From NCBI GenBank assembly GCA_031178025.1, contig JAPSJU010000004.1, positions 1 to 27,226 on the forward strand: DNA of 27,226 nt, read 5' to 3'. The notes under the pieces were generated by a model. The model saw only the letters and a program-made list of their open reading frames with translations, was not told where the DNA came from and did no database searches. This DNA comes from Agromyces sp. GTDB taxonomy: Bacteria > Actinomycetota > Actinomycetes > Actinomycetales > Microbacteriaceae. This document shows, piece after piece, positions 7,316-15,333 of this stretch (the stretch's first letter is position 1; every line of letters starts with the position of its first letter). Position numbers and translations under genes: made by a program.

Positions 7316-8227
7316 ATGATCACCGCAGCAGGACTCACCAAACGGTACGGCGCGAAGACCGCCGTCGACGACATCAGCTTCATCGTTCAGCCGGGCCGTG
7401 TCACCGGGTTCCTCGGACCGAACGGTGCCGGGAAGTCCACCACGATGCGCCTCATCGTGGGTCTCGACCGGCCGACGAGCGGGCGGGTCACCGTCAACGG
7501 ACGTGCCTTCGCCGAGCATCGTGCTCCCCTCCACGAAGTGGGTGCGCTGCTCGACGCCAAGGCCGTGCACACCGGCCGGACCGCCGAGAACCACCTTCTC
7601 GCGATGGCGGCGACCCACGGGATCGGCAGGCAGCGGGTGCGCGAGGTGATCGAGCTCACGGGGCTCGAATCCGTCGCGCGCAAGCGCGTCGGCGGCTTCT
7701 CACTCGGAATGGGCCAGCGGCTCGGCATCGCCGTCGCACTCCTCGGGGATCCTGCGACGCTGATCCTCGACGAGCCCGTGAACGGTCTCGACCCCGAGGG
7801 CGTGCTGTGGGTGCGCCGTCTCGTGCGGCACCTCGCATCCGAGGGCCGCACGGTCTTCCTCTCGTCGCATCTCATGAGCGAGATGGCGCTCACCGCCGAC
7901 CATCTCGTCGTGCTCGGCCGGGGACGGATCATCACGGACGCCCCGGTCGCCGATGTCATCGCCGGTGGTACGCGCTCGAGCGTCCTCGTGCGCTCGCCCC
8001 ACGCGTCCCGCCTGGCCGAAGTCCTCGCCGGTCCCGACATCGCCGTGATGCGCTCGGAGTCGGGCCTGCTCGAGGTCACCGGCATCGAGGCGGCCGGCAT
8101 CGGCGACCTCGCCGCTGCGCACGGCCTCGCCATCCATGAACTCACCCCGCAGACCGCGTCGCTCGAGGAGGCCTACATGGCGCTCACGGCCGACGACGTC
8201 GAGTACCGTACGGAGGCCGTCCGATGA
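7316..8227 (+). CDS. ABC transporter ATP-binding protein
   Basis: ATPase subunit of a two-gene ABC exporter, 303 aa. Seen: Walker A GPNGAGKST at 34-42, signature SLGMGQR at about 129-135 (S-L-G-M-G-Q instead of LSGGQ, common in drug/antibiotic exporters of this type), Walker B LILDEP at 149-154, the D-loop GLDPEG, and the H-switch SSHLMSEM. A C-terminal extension of about 80 residues carries VTGIEAAGIGDLAAAHGLAIHELTP, typical of the DrrA/BcrA-like group. The start ATG at 7316 lies 7 bp after TAGCGT with no Shine-Dalgarno, so a leaderless message is likely. The gene overlaps the permease start (ATGA). The neighbouring sensor kinase and regulator suggest an inducible exporter, perhaps for an antibiotic or membrane-active peptide; the substrate is unknown. 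Confidence 0.93.
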   Translation: MITAAGLTKRYGAKTAVDDISFIVQPGRVTGFLGPNGAGKSTTMRLIVGLDRPTSGRVTVNGRAFAEHRAPLHEVGALLDAKAVHTGRTAENHLLAMAATHGIGRQRVREVIELTGLESVARKRVGGFSLGMGQRLGIAVALLGDPATLILDEPVNGLDPEGVLWVRRLVRHLASEGRTVFLSSHLMSEMALTADHLVVLGRGRIITDAPVADVIAGGTRSSVLVRSPHASRLAEVLAGPDIAVMRSESGLLEVTGIEAAGIGDLAAAHGLAIHELTPQTASLEEAYMALTADDVEYRTEAVR

Positions 8228-9078
8228 CCGCGATCACCCCCGCCCCGCCTCAGCACGCCACCCCCGCGCGGGCATCCCGGCTCTCGTTCACCGGCGTGCT
8301 CCGTTCGGAGTGGATCAAGCTCCGCAGCCTCCGGTCGACCGTATGGTCGTATGGGATCGTCATCGCCATCTCGCTCGGCATGGCGCTCATCATGTCGCTC
8401 AGCATGGTCAACGGCATGAACGGAGGCGCGGATGCGGCGAGCGCGCCAGCCGACCAGCAGGCACGCTTCGTGGTGGAATCGTCGGTGTTCGGCGTGTACT
8501 TCGGCCAGCTCGTCGCCGCCGTGCTCGGCGTGCTCGTGATCAGCGGGGAGTACTCGACCGGCATGATCCGCTCCACGTTCACGGCGGTGCCGAAGCGGGT
8601 GCCCGCACTCGCGGCGAAGACCGTCGTCCTCTTCCTCGCGACCTACCTCGTCGGACTCGTCGCCACCGTCGGCGCGTTCTTCCTCTCCTCCGCGATGTTC
8701 GCCGCCATCGGCGTGACCGCGAGCCTCGCCGCGCCCGGCGTGTTCCTGCCGCTGCTCGGTGGAGCCCTCTACCTCGCACTCATCGCCGTCTTCTCCCTCG
8801 GGGTCGGAGCCATGCTGCGCAGCAGCGCCGGCGGGATCGCCGCGGTGCTCGGCCTCATCCTGCTCGTGCCCACCGTGCTGCAGATGATCCCAGCCGACTG
8901 GGCGCACGACGTCATCCCCTACCTGCTTCCGAGCGCCGGCATGGGCATGTTCACGACGACGACCGCGGTGGCCACCGCCGACGAGTTCGGTGTCTGGCTG
9001 AACCTCCTCATCGTGCTCGGCTGGGTGGGTGCCGCCATGGCCGGTGCCGCGGTGCTCGTCAGACGACGCGACGCGTAG
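8224..9078 (+). CDS. ABC-2 type transporter permease
   Basis: Membrane subunit partner of the preceding ATPase, 284 aa. Seen: the N-terminal amphipathic SEWIKLRSLRSTVWS segment typical of ABC-2 permeases, then about six hydrophobic segments (approximately residues 42-62, 80-102, 130-157, 166-192, 198-218 and 256-278), with the conserved ISGEYSTGMIRST cytoplasmic loop after the second. The start ATG overlaps the ATPase stop by four bases, so the two are translationally coupled. Its TAG stop is the first three bases of a TAGAGT -10 element that appears to serve the following kinase gene. Function follows from family and context; the exported molecule cannot be told from sequence. Confidence 0.9.
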   Translation: MTAITPAPPQHATPARASRLSFTGVLRSEWIKLRSLRSTVWSYGIVIAISLGMALIMSLSMVNGMNGGADAASAPADQQARFVVESSVFGVYFGQLVAAVLGVLVISGEYSTGMIRSTFTAVPKRVPALAAKTVVLFLATYLVGLVATVGAFFLSSAMFAAIGVTASLAAPGVFLPLLGGALYLALIAVFSLGVGAMLRSSAGGIAAVLGLILLVPTVLQMIPADWAHDVIPYLLPSAGMGMFTTTTAVATADEFGVWLNLLIVLGWVGAAMAGAAVLVRRRDA

Positions 9079-9081
9079 AGT
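9076..9081 (+). promoter_or_regulatory. -10 element of the histidine kinase gene, overlapping the permease stop
   Basis: TAGAGT, 7 bp before ATG 9089; its TAG is the stop codon of the permease. It could let the kinase/regulator pair be expressed independently of the exporter. Confidence 0.6.
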
Positions 9082-9088
9082 CCACTCC

Positions 9089-10369
9089 ATGACCGAGGTG
9101 CAGCACGCCCCCGACCCGCCCATGGCGGTCGGGGGCGAGCTGCGCCTTCCGAAGGCGCCGGGCGTCGTACGCCGTTTCTGGGCACGGCATCCCCGACTGG
9201 CCGACGGGCTCATCGCCGGTGTGTACGTCGTGCCCACCCTCTTCGTCTGGGTGATCGCCGCGTCGACGCAGGCGCAACCGCCGCTCTGGCTCACGCTGGC
9301 GCACGTGGCGGCCGTCGGTGCCGCCGGGGCGGCGCTCCTGTTCCGCCGCACCAGACCGGGAGTCCTCCTCGCCGCAGGCTGGCTCACGTGCCTCGTCTCA
9401 GCACCGTCGGGCGCGCTCGACGCCGCGCCCATCCTGTTCGCGCTGTACGCCCTGGCGGTGTACCGGTCCCCCCGGTCGGCCTGGATCGGCCTCGCCATCT
9501 CGATCGGCGTCGGCGCCTCCAGCGCCTATTCCTCGACGTGGTATCGCACCGCGGCGGAATTGCGCCCGATCGGACCGGAGCCCTCCGGGATGTCGGTCGG
9601 CCTCGCCGTGTCCATGCTCATCGCGACCCTCATCGGCGTGACCGTCGGCAACCGCCGCCGCTACCTGGACGCCCTCATCGCGCGGGCGCACGACCTCGCC
9701 CGTGAGCGCGACCAGCAGGCGCAGCTCGCCGGCGCGATGGAGCGAGCTCGCATCGCCCGGGAGATGCACGACATCGTGTCGCACGGACTGACCGTCATGA
9801 TCACCCTCGCCGAGGGCTCGGCCGCCACCGCAGCGCGCGATCCCGATCGCGCCGCCGACGCCATGCGGCACGTCGCCGAAGCCGGCCGGGACGCCCTGGG
9901 CGAGATGCGGCGCATGCTCGGGGTCCTCGCCGGGCCCGCGGATGCCGCGGCCGACCGCTCCCCGCAACCCGATGTCGCGGCGATTCCCGCGCTCGTCGCG
10001 GGCTTCCGCGAAGCAGGTCTGCCCGTGCGACTCACGACGTCGGGCTCGCGGATCACGGAACCCGCGTTGCAGCTCACGGTGTACCGCCTCGTCCAGGAGG
10101 GGCTCACGAACGCCTTGCGCCATGCCGAAGGGGCGCGGCGTGTCGATGTCGTGATCCGTCGCACGGAGGAGGCGGTGTCGGTGACCATCGACGACGATGC
10201 GAACGACCCGACCACCCGTATTCCCGGCGCAGGCCGGGGCCTCGCCGGCCTGCAGGAGCGCGTCGGCCTCTACGGAGGACTCCTCGAGGCCGGACCGCTC
10301 CCCCATGGCGGGTGGCGGCTGCAGGCCGTGCTTCGGGTCGCGTCCGACCAGTGGGAGCAGCAGGCATGA
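9089..10369 (+). CDS. NarL-type sensor histidine kinase
   Basis: Membrane sensor kinase of 426 aa. Seen: a cytoplasmic N-terminal stretch of about 35 residues, several hydrophobic segments between about 40 and 186 with only short loops (an intramembrane-sensing arrangement), a HisKA_3 dimerisation domain with the phospho-accepting histidine in ARIAREMHDIVSHGL (H227), and a C-terminal HATPase with the N box EGLTNALRHA and G box GAGRGLAGLQERV. An in-frame ATG at 9029 lies inside the permease gene. I prefer ATG 9089 because TAGAGT, formed from the permease stop, is 7 bp upstream and the protein then begins normally. The stop overlaps the start of the response regulator (ATGA). It probably senses envelope stress or the substrate of the adjacent exporter; this is inferred from context. 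Confidence 0.93.
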   Translation: MTEVQHAPDPPMAVGGELRLPKAPGVVRRFWARHPRLADGLIAGVYVVPTLFVWVIAASTQAQPPLWLTLAHVAAVGAAGAALLFRRTRPGVLLAAGWLTCLVSAPSGALDAAPILFALYALAVYRSPRSAWIGLAISIGVGASSAYSSTWYRTAAELRPIGPEPSGMSVGLAVSMLIATLIGVTVGNRRRYLDALIARAHDLARERDQQAQLAGAMERARIAREMHDIVSHGLTVMITLAEGSAATAARDPDRAADAMRHVAEAGRDALGEMRRMLGVLAGPADAAADRSPQPDVAAIPALVAGFREAGLPVRLTTSGSRITEPALQLTVYRLVQEGLTNALRHAEGARRVDVVIRRTEEAVSVTIDDDANDPTTRIPGAGRGLAGLQERVGLYGGLLEAGPLPHGGWRLQAVLRVASDQWEQQA

Positions 10370-11070
10370 GCCAGCAGCCGACGAGCATCCGCGTCGCGAT
10401 CGTCGACGACCAATCGCTCGTGCGCACCGGGTTCCGGATGATGCTCGAGGCCGAGCCCGACTTCGAGGTCGTGGGCGAGGCGGCGGACGGCGCGCAGGCC
10501 ATCGGGCTCGCGCGGTCGACGTCCGTCGACGTCGTGCTCATGGACGTGCGGATGCCGGGGGTGGACGGCATCGCCGCCACGGCCGCCATCACTGCGAACC
10601 CCGCAGCGCCCCGCGTGATCGTGCTCACGACGTTCGACCTCGACGAATACGCGTTCGCCGCGATTCGCGCGGGCGCGAGCGGCTTCCTCCTGAAGGACGC
10701 CCGCCCGCACGAACTGGTCGCGGCGATCCGAACCGTGCACTCGGGAGAGGCGACGCTCGCCCCGCGCGTGACCCGACGGCTCATCGAGCTGTTCGCGGAC
10801 GAGCTGCCGCCCGCGGCGGTGGCGTCCCAGGAGGCGCCGACGCTCCTCGATGCGCTCACCCCACGGGAACGCGAGATCCTCCTCGCCATCGCCGAGGGTC
10901 TGAACAACGGCGAGCTGGCGGCGCGCTTCGTCGTCTCCGAGTCCACGGTGAAGACCCATGTCGGTCGGCTCCTCCAGAAACTCGGGGCCCGGGACCGGGT
11001 TCACCTCGTGATCCTCGCCTACGAACACGGGCTGCTGCCGGCCGACGGGAAGGCGGGCGGCCGTCGCTAG
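10366..11070 (+). CDS. NarL/LuxR-family response regulator
   Basis: DNA-binding partner of the upstream kinase, 234 aa. Seen: receiver domain with acidic pair D14-D15, phospho-acceptor D60 in VVLMDVRMPGVDG, the switch threonine in VIVLTTFD and K110 in GFLLKDARP; a linker; then a LuxR-type helix-turn-helix at about 163-221 (LTPREREILLAIAEGLNNGELA, STVKTHVGRLLQKLG). The ATG at 10366 overlaps the kinase stop, giving the normal N-terminus MSQQPTSIRVAIVDD; an in-frame ATG 54 bp earlier is inside the kinase gene and less likely. It probably regulates the exporter genes 3 kb upstream in the same module, and a large palindrome at 7218-7260 is a candidate site. Its TAG stop forms part of the TAGGCT element before the second pepN. 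Confidence 0.94.
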   Translation: MSQQPTSIRVAIVDDQSLVRTGFRMMLEAEPDFEVVGEAADGAQAIGLARSTSVDVVLMDVRMPGVDGIAATAAITANPAAPRVIVLTTFDLDEYAFAAIRAGASGFLLKDARPHELVAAIRTVHSGEATLAPRVTRRLIELFADELPPAAVASQEAPTLLDALTPREREILLAIAEGLNNGELAARFVVSESTVKTHVGRLLQKLGARDRVHLVILAYEHGLLPADGKAGGRR

Positions 11071-11073
11071 GCT
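11068..11073 (+). promoter_or_regulatory. -10 element of the second pepN, overlapping the regulator stop
   Basis: TAGGCT whose TAG is the stop codon of the response regulator. Expected TSS near 11080, leader of about 25 nt containing GGAGGG before ATG 11105. Confidence 0.55.
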
Positions 11074-11104
11074 GGCTGGGCACGCCGACACGGAGGGTCC
11101 ATCG

Positions 11105-13684
11105 ATGCCAACTGCCAACCTCACGCGACTCGAGGCAGAGGCGCGCGCCGCGACGGTGAGTGCGCCCGAGTACGACGTCGTGCTCGACCTGACGGGAGAG
11201 GGCGACACCTTCACCTCCGAGACGGTGGCGCGATTCCGTGCGCACCCGGGCGCCGCGACATTCATCGAGTCGACGATGCTCGAGGTACGCGACGTCGTGC
11301 TCAACGGCCGAGCCCTCGATCCCGCCGAGGTCGTCGCCGACGGACGCATCCTCCTGGCCGACCTCGAGGCCGAGAACGAGTTGCGGGTGCGCTCCGTGCG
11401 CGAGTACACCAACACCGGCGAGGGCCTCCACCGCTTCATCGACCCGGTCGACGGTGAGACCTACCTCTACACCGAGTTCGCCGTCGCCGAGGCGAACCGG
11501 GTCTTCGCGGTGTTCGACCAGCCCGACCTGAAGGCCGGCGTCCGCTTCACGGTCACGGCTCCGGCCCACTGGCAGGTGCTGAGCAATGCCCCCACTCCGG
11601 TGCCCGCGGCGGCCTCGTCGGGTCCTGCCACGGCTCCGATGACGTGGGCGTTCGAGACCGGACCGGTCATCTCCAGCTACATCGTCGCGATCATCGCGGG
11701 GCCGTACTCGCAGTGGCGGGACTCCGCTCGCAGCATCGACGGGCGCGACGTGCCGCTCGGTCTCTTCACCCGCGCGTCGCTCGCGCGGTACGCCGAGCCC
11801 GAGGTCATGTTCGAGACCGTGCGAGCCGGGCTCGCGTTCTACGAGCAGGCCTTCGGCGTCCCCTACCCCTACGGGAAGTACGACCAGATCTTCGTGCCCG
11901 AGTACAACTGGGGGGCGATGGAGAACGTCGGCGCGGTCACGTTCAACGAGTCCTACCTCTTCCGCTCCCGCGTGTCCGACGCCCGCCGCGAGCAGCGCGC
12001 GATCGTCATCCTGCACGAACTCAGCCACATGTGGTTCGGCAACTCCGTGACCATGCGCTGGTGGAACGACCTCTGGCTGAACGAGTCGTTCGCGACATGG
12101 GCCTCGACCCTCGCGACCTCGCAGGTGACCGAGTTCACCGGCGTCTGGGCGACGTTCGCGAGCGACGAGAAGACCCACGCCGCGGAGCAGGACCAGTTGC
12201 CGACGACGCATCCCATCGTGGCCCCGATCGAGGACCTCGCCGACGTCGAGGTCAACTTCGACGCGATCACGTACGACAAGGGCGCATCGGTGCTGAAGCA
12301 ACTCGTCGCATGGGTCGGCCTCGACGCCTTCCAGCGCGGTGTCGGCGCGTACCTCGCGGCGCACTCCGGCGGGAACGCCACGCTGCGCGACCTCCTCGAC
12401 GAGCTGGAGCGGGCCAGCGGCCGGGAGCTCACCCGGTGGTCGGAGCTCTGGCTCGAGACCGCGGGGGTCAACACCCTCCGTGCGGTGACGGACACGGATG
12501 CCGCGGGCGTGATCACCGCCGCGCGCATCGAGCAGACGGCGGCACCGACGCATCCGACCCTCCGTCCCCACCGTCTCGCGATCGGGTGCTACTCGAGCGA
12601 CGAGCAGGGCGCGCTCGTGCGCACCCACCGGATCGAGCTCGACGTCGACGGCGCCGACACGCCGGTGCCGGGCCTCGTCGGCGTCCGGCGACCCGAGCTG
12701 CTGCTCGTGAACGACGACGACCTCACGTTCGCCAAGGTACGGCTCGACCGGCCCTCGTTCGAGACCGCCGTGACGCGGCTGGCGGACATGGCGGACCCGG
12801 TGGCTCGTGCGGTCGTCCTCGGCTCCGCGTGGGACGCGGTTCGCGACGCGGAACTCCCGGCCGCCGCGTTCGTTCGCCTCGTACTCGGCAGCGTCGGCCA
12901 CGAGACGCAATCGTCGGCGCGTGGGCTCTCGCTCTCGCGGCTCGAGCTCGCCATCGGACGCTACCTCGCCGACGATCACCGGAGCGCCGTCTCGGCCGAG
13001 ACCGGCGACGCCGTGTGGGCGCTCGCAGAGCTCGCCCCGCCGGGTTCGGACGCCCAGCTCCAGTTCGCCAAGGCGTTCATCAGGTCGGCGGCCACCCAGG
13101 CGCACGCGGAGCTGCTCGGGAGCCTGCTCGACGGGTCCCTCCGGCTCGACGGGCTCGAGATCGACCTCGACCTTCGCTGGGAGCTCGTCATCGCCCGCAG
13201 CGCGCTGAACGCCGGCTCCGAAGCGGAGATCGAGAGCGCCCTCGCCGCCGACGACACCGCCAAGGGCCGCCAACTGGCCGAGACGGCGCGAGCCGCCCGG
13301 CCTGATCAGGCGGTGAAGGATGCGGCGTGGCGGCGCGTGGCGACCGACCGGGGACTCTCGAACGACCTCGCTCGGGCGATCGCCGAGGGCTGGCGTCGCA
13401 CGACGGCGCCCGAACTGCTCGCGTCGACGGTGACGGACTACTTCGCGATGCTGCAGCAGGTCTGGTCGGAGCGGAGCTTCACGATGGCCTCCCTCATCGT
13501 GTCGCGGCTCTTCCCCGCTCCGCTCGTCGACGCCGAGCTCGCCGCGCTGACGCGCGACTGGCTCGCCGCCAACCCGGGCCCCGCGCCCCTGCACCGGCTC
13601 GTCTCGGAGCAGCTCGCCGAGCTCGAACGCGCACTCGCCGCACGCGCCCGCGATGCCAGCGAGCTCACGGTTCCGGCTCACTAG
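11105..13684 (+). CDS. pepN: Aminopeptidase N, M1 family (second paralogue)
   Basis: Second cytoplasmic M1 zinc aminopeptidase in the window, 859 aa, aligning over its full length with the first. Seen: GAMEN at 270-274, HELSH at 304-308 with the zinc-ligand glutamate in NESFATW (E327), and the same helical C-terminal domain. All catalytic motifs are intact, so both copies should be active. Differences close to the active site include HELSHMWFGN here against HELAHMWFGD in the first copy, and a longer loop around residue 165 (AAASSGPATAPMTW). The start is ATG 11105 after GGAGGG (11092-11097). A TAGGCTGG element, also present before the first copy, overlaps the response-regulator stop. The gene ends in a TAG that is part of the mscS promoter. 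Confidence 0.95.
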   Translation: MPTANLTRLEAEARAATVSAPEYDVVLDLTGEGDTFTSETVARFRAHPGAATFIESTMLEVRDVVLNGRALDPAEVVADGRILLADLEAENELRVRSVREYTNTGEGLHRFIDPVDGETYLYTEFAVAEANRVFAVFDQPDLKAGVRFTVTAPAHWQVLSNAPTPVPAAASSGPATAPMTWAFETGPVISSYIVAIIAGPYSQWRDSARSIDGRDVPLGLFTRASLARYAEPEVMFETVRAGLAFYEQAFGVPYPYGKYDQIFVPEYNWGAMENVGAVTFNESYLFRSRVSDARREQRAIVILHELSHMWFGNSVTMRWWNDLWLNESFATWASTLATSQVTEFTGVWATFASDEKTHAAEQDQLPTTHPIVAPIEDLADVEVNFDAITYDKGASVLKQLVAWVGLDAFQRGVGAYLAAHSGGNATLRDLLDELERASGRELTRWSELWLETAGVNTLRAVTDTDAAGVITAARIEQTAAPTHPTLRPHRLAIGCYSSDEQGALVRTHRIELDVDGADTPVPGLVGVRRPELLLVNDDDLTFAKVRLDRPSFETAVTRLADMADPVARAVVLGSAWDAVRDAELPAAAFVRLVLGSVGHETQSSARGLSLSRLELAIGRYLADDHRSAVSAETGDAVWALAELAPPGSDAQLQFAKAFIRSAATQAHAELLGSLLDGSLRLDGLEIDLDLRWELVIARSALNAGSEAEIESALAADDTAKGRQLAETARAARPDQAVKDAAWRRVATDRGLSNDLARAIAEGWRRTTAPELLASTVTDYFAMLQQVWSERSFTMASLIVSRLFPAPLVDAELAALTRDWLAANPGPAPLHRLVSEQLAELERALAARARDASELTVPAH

Positions 13685-13687
13685 ACT
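13682..13687 (+). promoter_or_regulatory. -10 element of mscS, overlapping the pepN stop
   Basis: TAGACT, 8 bp before ATG 13696; its TAG is the stop codon of the second pepN. Confidence 0.6.
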
Positions 13688-13695
13688 CTCGAACC

Positions 13696-14799
13696 ATGTC
13701 CGTACCCGCTGCCGCCTCGTCCTCCGAGGATCCGTCGACGCCGGTGAGCATCGACTTCTGGACCGGCGTGGCGCGATTCTGGGCCGAGAACTGGGACGAC
13801 ATCGTCGGCAACCTCGTCTCGATCGTGATCATCGTCGCGGTCGCGTTCCTCATCCGCTGGCTCCTGCACTTCGTGATCGAGCGCGTCGTCAGCCGCATCG
13901 TCTCGGGGGTGAAGCGGAAGCAGGACGTGACCGACACGCAGGCCCTGCAGGCCTCGCCGCTCGCGGCCGTGCGCCTCGTGCAGCGGACGAGGACGCTCGG
14001 CACGCTCCTGCGCAACGTGGTCAACGTCACGCTCTTCATCGTCGTGACGCTGATGATCGTCGGGGTGATCGACGCGTCGATCCTCGGCTCCTTCGCGCTC
14101 CTCTCGGCGGCGATCGGCGCCGGTCTCGGCTTCGGCGCGCAGAACATCGTGAAGGACGTGCTCAACGGGCTCTTCATGGTCGTGGAGGACCAGCTCGGCG
14201 TGGGCGACGTCGTGGACCTCGGACCTGCGACGGGCATCGTCGAGGAGGTGCAGATCCGCATCACGAAGGTGCGCGACGTCAACGGCACCCTCTGGTTCGT
14301 CCGCAACGGCGAGATCCTGCGCGTCGGGAACATGTCGCAGGGCTGGGCGCGCGTCATCCTCGACCTCACCGTGCCCTACGAGGCCGACGTCGAGGCCGTC
14401 GAGGCCGAGATGCTGCGAGCGGCCACCGAGCTCGCGCACTCGAGCAAGTGGCGCTCCCGCGTGCTCGAGAAGCCGGAGGTCTGGGGTCTCGAGTCGATCT
14501 CCGCCGACGCGATGGTCCTCCGCATCGTGATGAAGGTCCGCACCTCCGCGAAGGACGACATCGCACGCGCGCTGCGGATGCGTCTCAAGTCGGCGCTCGA
14601 CGCCATGGACGTGAAGCTCCCCGGCCTCAACAGCGTCGTCCTCACGGGCTTCGACGGCGCCACGCGGGTGAAGGGCGCGAAACCCCCGAAGACCGCTCCG
14701 AGCTCCGTCATCGACGAGTCGGACGCCACAGCGAGGACGGCGAAACCGCCCCGGGCGCCTCGCGCCCCGAAACCGCCGACCACGGGAGGAACCGAGTGA
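13696..14799 (+). CDS. MscS-family mechanosensitive ion channel
   Basis: Small-conductance mechanosensitive channel homologue, 367 aa, which would open under membrane tension to release solutes on osmotic down-shock. Seen: an N-terminal segment ending in ENWDDIVGN, a first membrane helix at about 36-60, a second at about 108-130 (VTLFIVVTLMIVGVI), and a third pore-lining helix with GAGLGFGAQNIVKDVLNGLF running into the beta domain (VEDQLGVGDVVDLG). A middle alpha/beta domain follows, and then a Pro/Lys/Ala-rich cytoplasmic tail of about 45 residues. The start ATG 13696 lies 8 bp after TAGACT, whose TAG is the stop of pepN, so the mRNA is probably leaderless. The stop overlaps the GTG start of the haemoglobin gene. 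Confidence 0.93.
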   Translation: MSVPAAASSSEDPSTPVSIDFWTGVARFWAENWDDIVGNLVSIVIIVAVAFLIRWLLHFVIERVVSRIVSGVKRKQDVTDTQALQASPLAAVRLVQRTRTLGTLLRNVVNVTLFIVVTLMIVGVIDASILGSFALLSAAIGAGLGFGAQNIVKDVLNGLFMVVEDQLGVGDVVDLGPATGIVEEVQIRITKVRDVNGTLWFVRNGEILRVGNMSQGWARVILDLTVPYEADVEAVEAEMLRAATELAHSSKWRSRVLEKPEVWGLESISADAMVLRIVMKVRTSAKDDIARALRMRLKSALDAMDVKLPGLNSVVLTGFDGATRVKGAKPPKTAPSSVIDESDATARTAKPPRAPRAPKPPTTGGTE

Positions 14800-15290
14800 A
14801 CGACATCCGCGATCCCGCAGCATCCGGAGCACCGGTGCCCGCTCCCGGCGCATCGGCGCCGGTCCCTGCGGCTGGGATCCCCCTGCGCGGCAGCGAGCAC
14901 GGCGCAGCGCTCGGCCCGTCGTTCTACGAGACCGTCGGGGGTCGGGACACGTTCGCCCGCCTCGTGGCGGAGTTCTACCGCCGCGTCGCCGACGATCCGG
15001 TGCTGCGTCCGATGTACCCGGAAGAGGACCTCGCCCCGGCCGCCGAGCGCCTCACCATGTTCCTCGAGCAGTACTGGGGCGGTCCCGGCACGTACAGCGA
15101 ACAGCGCGGGCATCCGCGTCTGCGAATGCGGCACCAGCCGTTCAAGGTGAACCCCGACGCCCGCGACCGGTGGCTCGCGCACATGCGAGCCGCGGTCGAC
15201 ACGCTCGAGCTGCCGCCCCTCGCCGAGGAGACGCTGTGGGACTACCTCCAGCGAGCGGCGTTCGCGATGGTGAACACGTTCGAGGAGTGA
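14796..15290 (+). CDS. glbO: Group II truncated haemoglobin (GlbO-like)
   Basis: Haem protein of 164 aa, closely related to Mycobacterium tuberculosis GlbO; such proteins bind O2 and may handle NO or peroxide. Seen: FYETVGG, tyrosine B10 (Y61), tyrosine CD1 (Y74 in MYPEEDL), the nearly invariant FLEQYWGGP and YSEQRGHPRLRMRH block with proximal histidine F8 (H113), and tryptophan G8 (W126), which mark group II. The start is GTG 14796 with GGGAGGA five bases upstream, overlapping the mscS stop (GTGA). It carries an N-terminal extension of about 40 residues rich in Pro, Ala and Ser that the 128-aa mycobacterial protein lacks. The coupling to a mechanosensitive channel gene is clear, but the reason for it is unknown. 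Confidence 0.94.
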   Translation: MNDIRDPAASGAPVPAPGASAPVPAAGIPLRGSEHGAALGPSFYETVGGRDTFARLVAEFYRRVADDPVLRPMYPEEDLAPAAERLTMFLEQYWGGPGTYSEQRGHPRLRMRHQPFKVNPDARDRWLAHMRAAVDTLELPPLAEETLWDYLQRAAFAMVNTFEE

Positions 15291-15300
15291 GCGCGCCGCA

Positions 15301-15322
15301 CCGGGCCGGCACAGCGGTCCGG
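15301..15322. terminator. Candidate bidirectional terminator hairpin
   Basis: An 8-bp near-perfect stem (CCGGGCCG / CGGTCCGG, one G-T type mismatch) with a 6-nt loop lies between the convergent haemoglobin gene and the 226-aa gene. No T-run follows on either strand, as is common in high-GC actinobacteria. The role is inferred from position. Confidence 0.4.
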
Positions 15323-15333
15323 ACGTCGGGGCG

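Noticed and set aside
10856..13681. A 941-codon open frame antisense to the second pepN
   Set aside because: Same reason; it resembles the antisense product of the first pepN only because the sense genes are paralogues.
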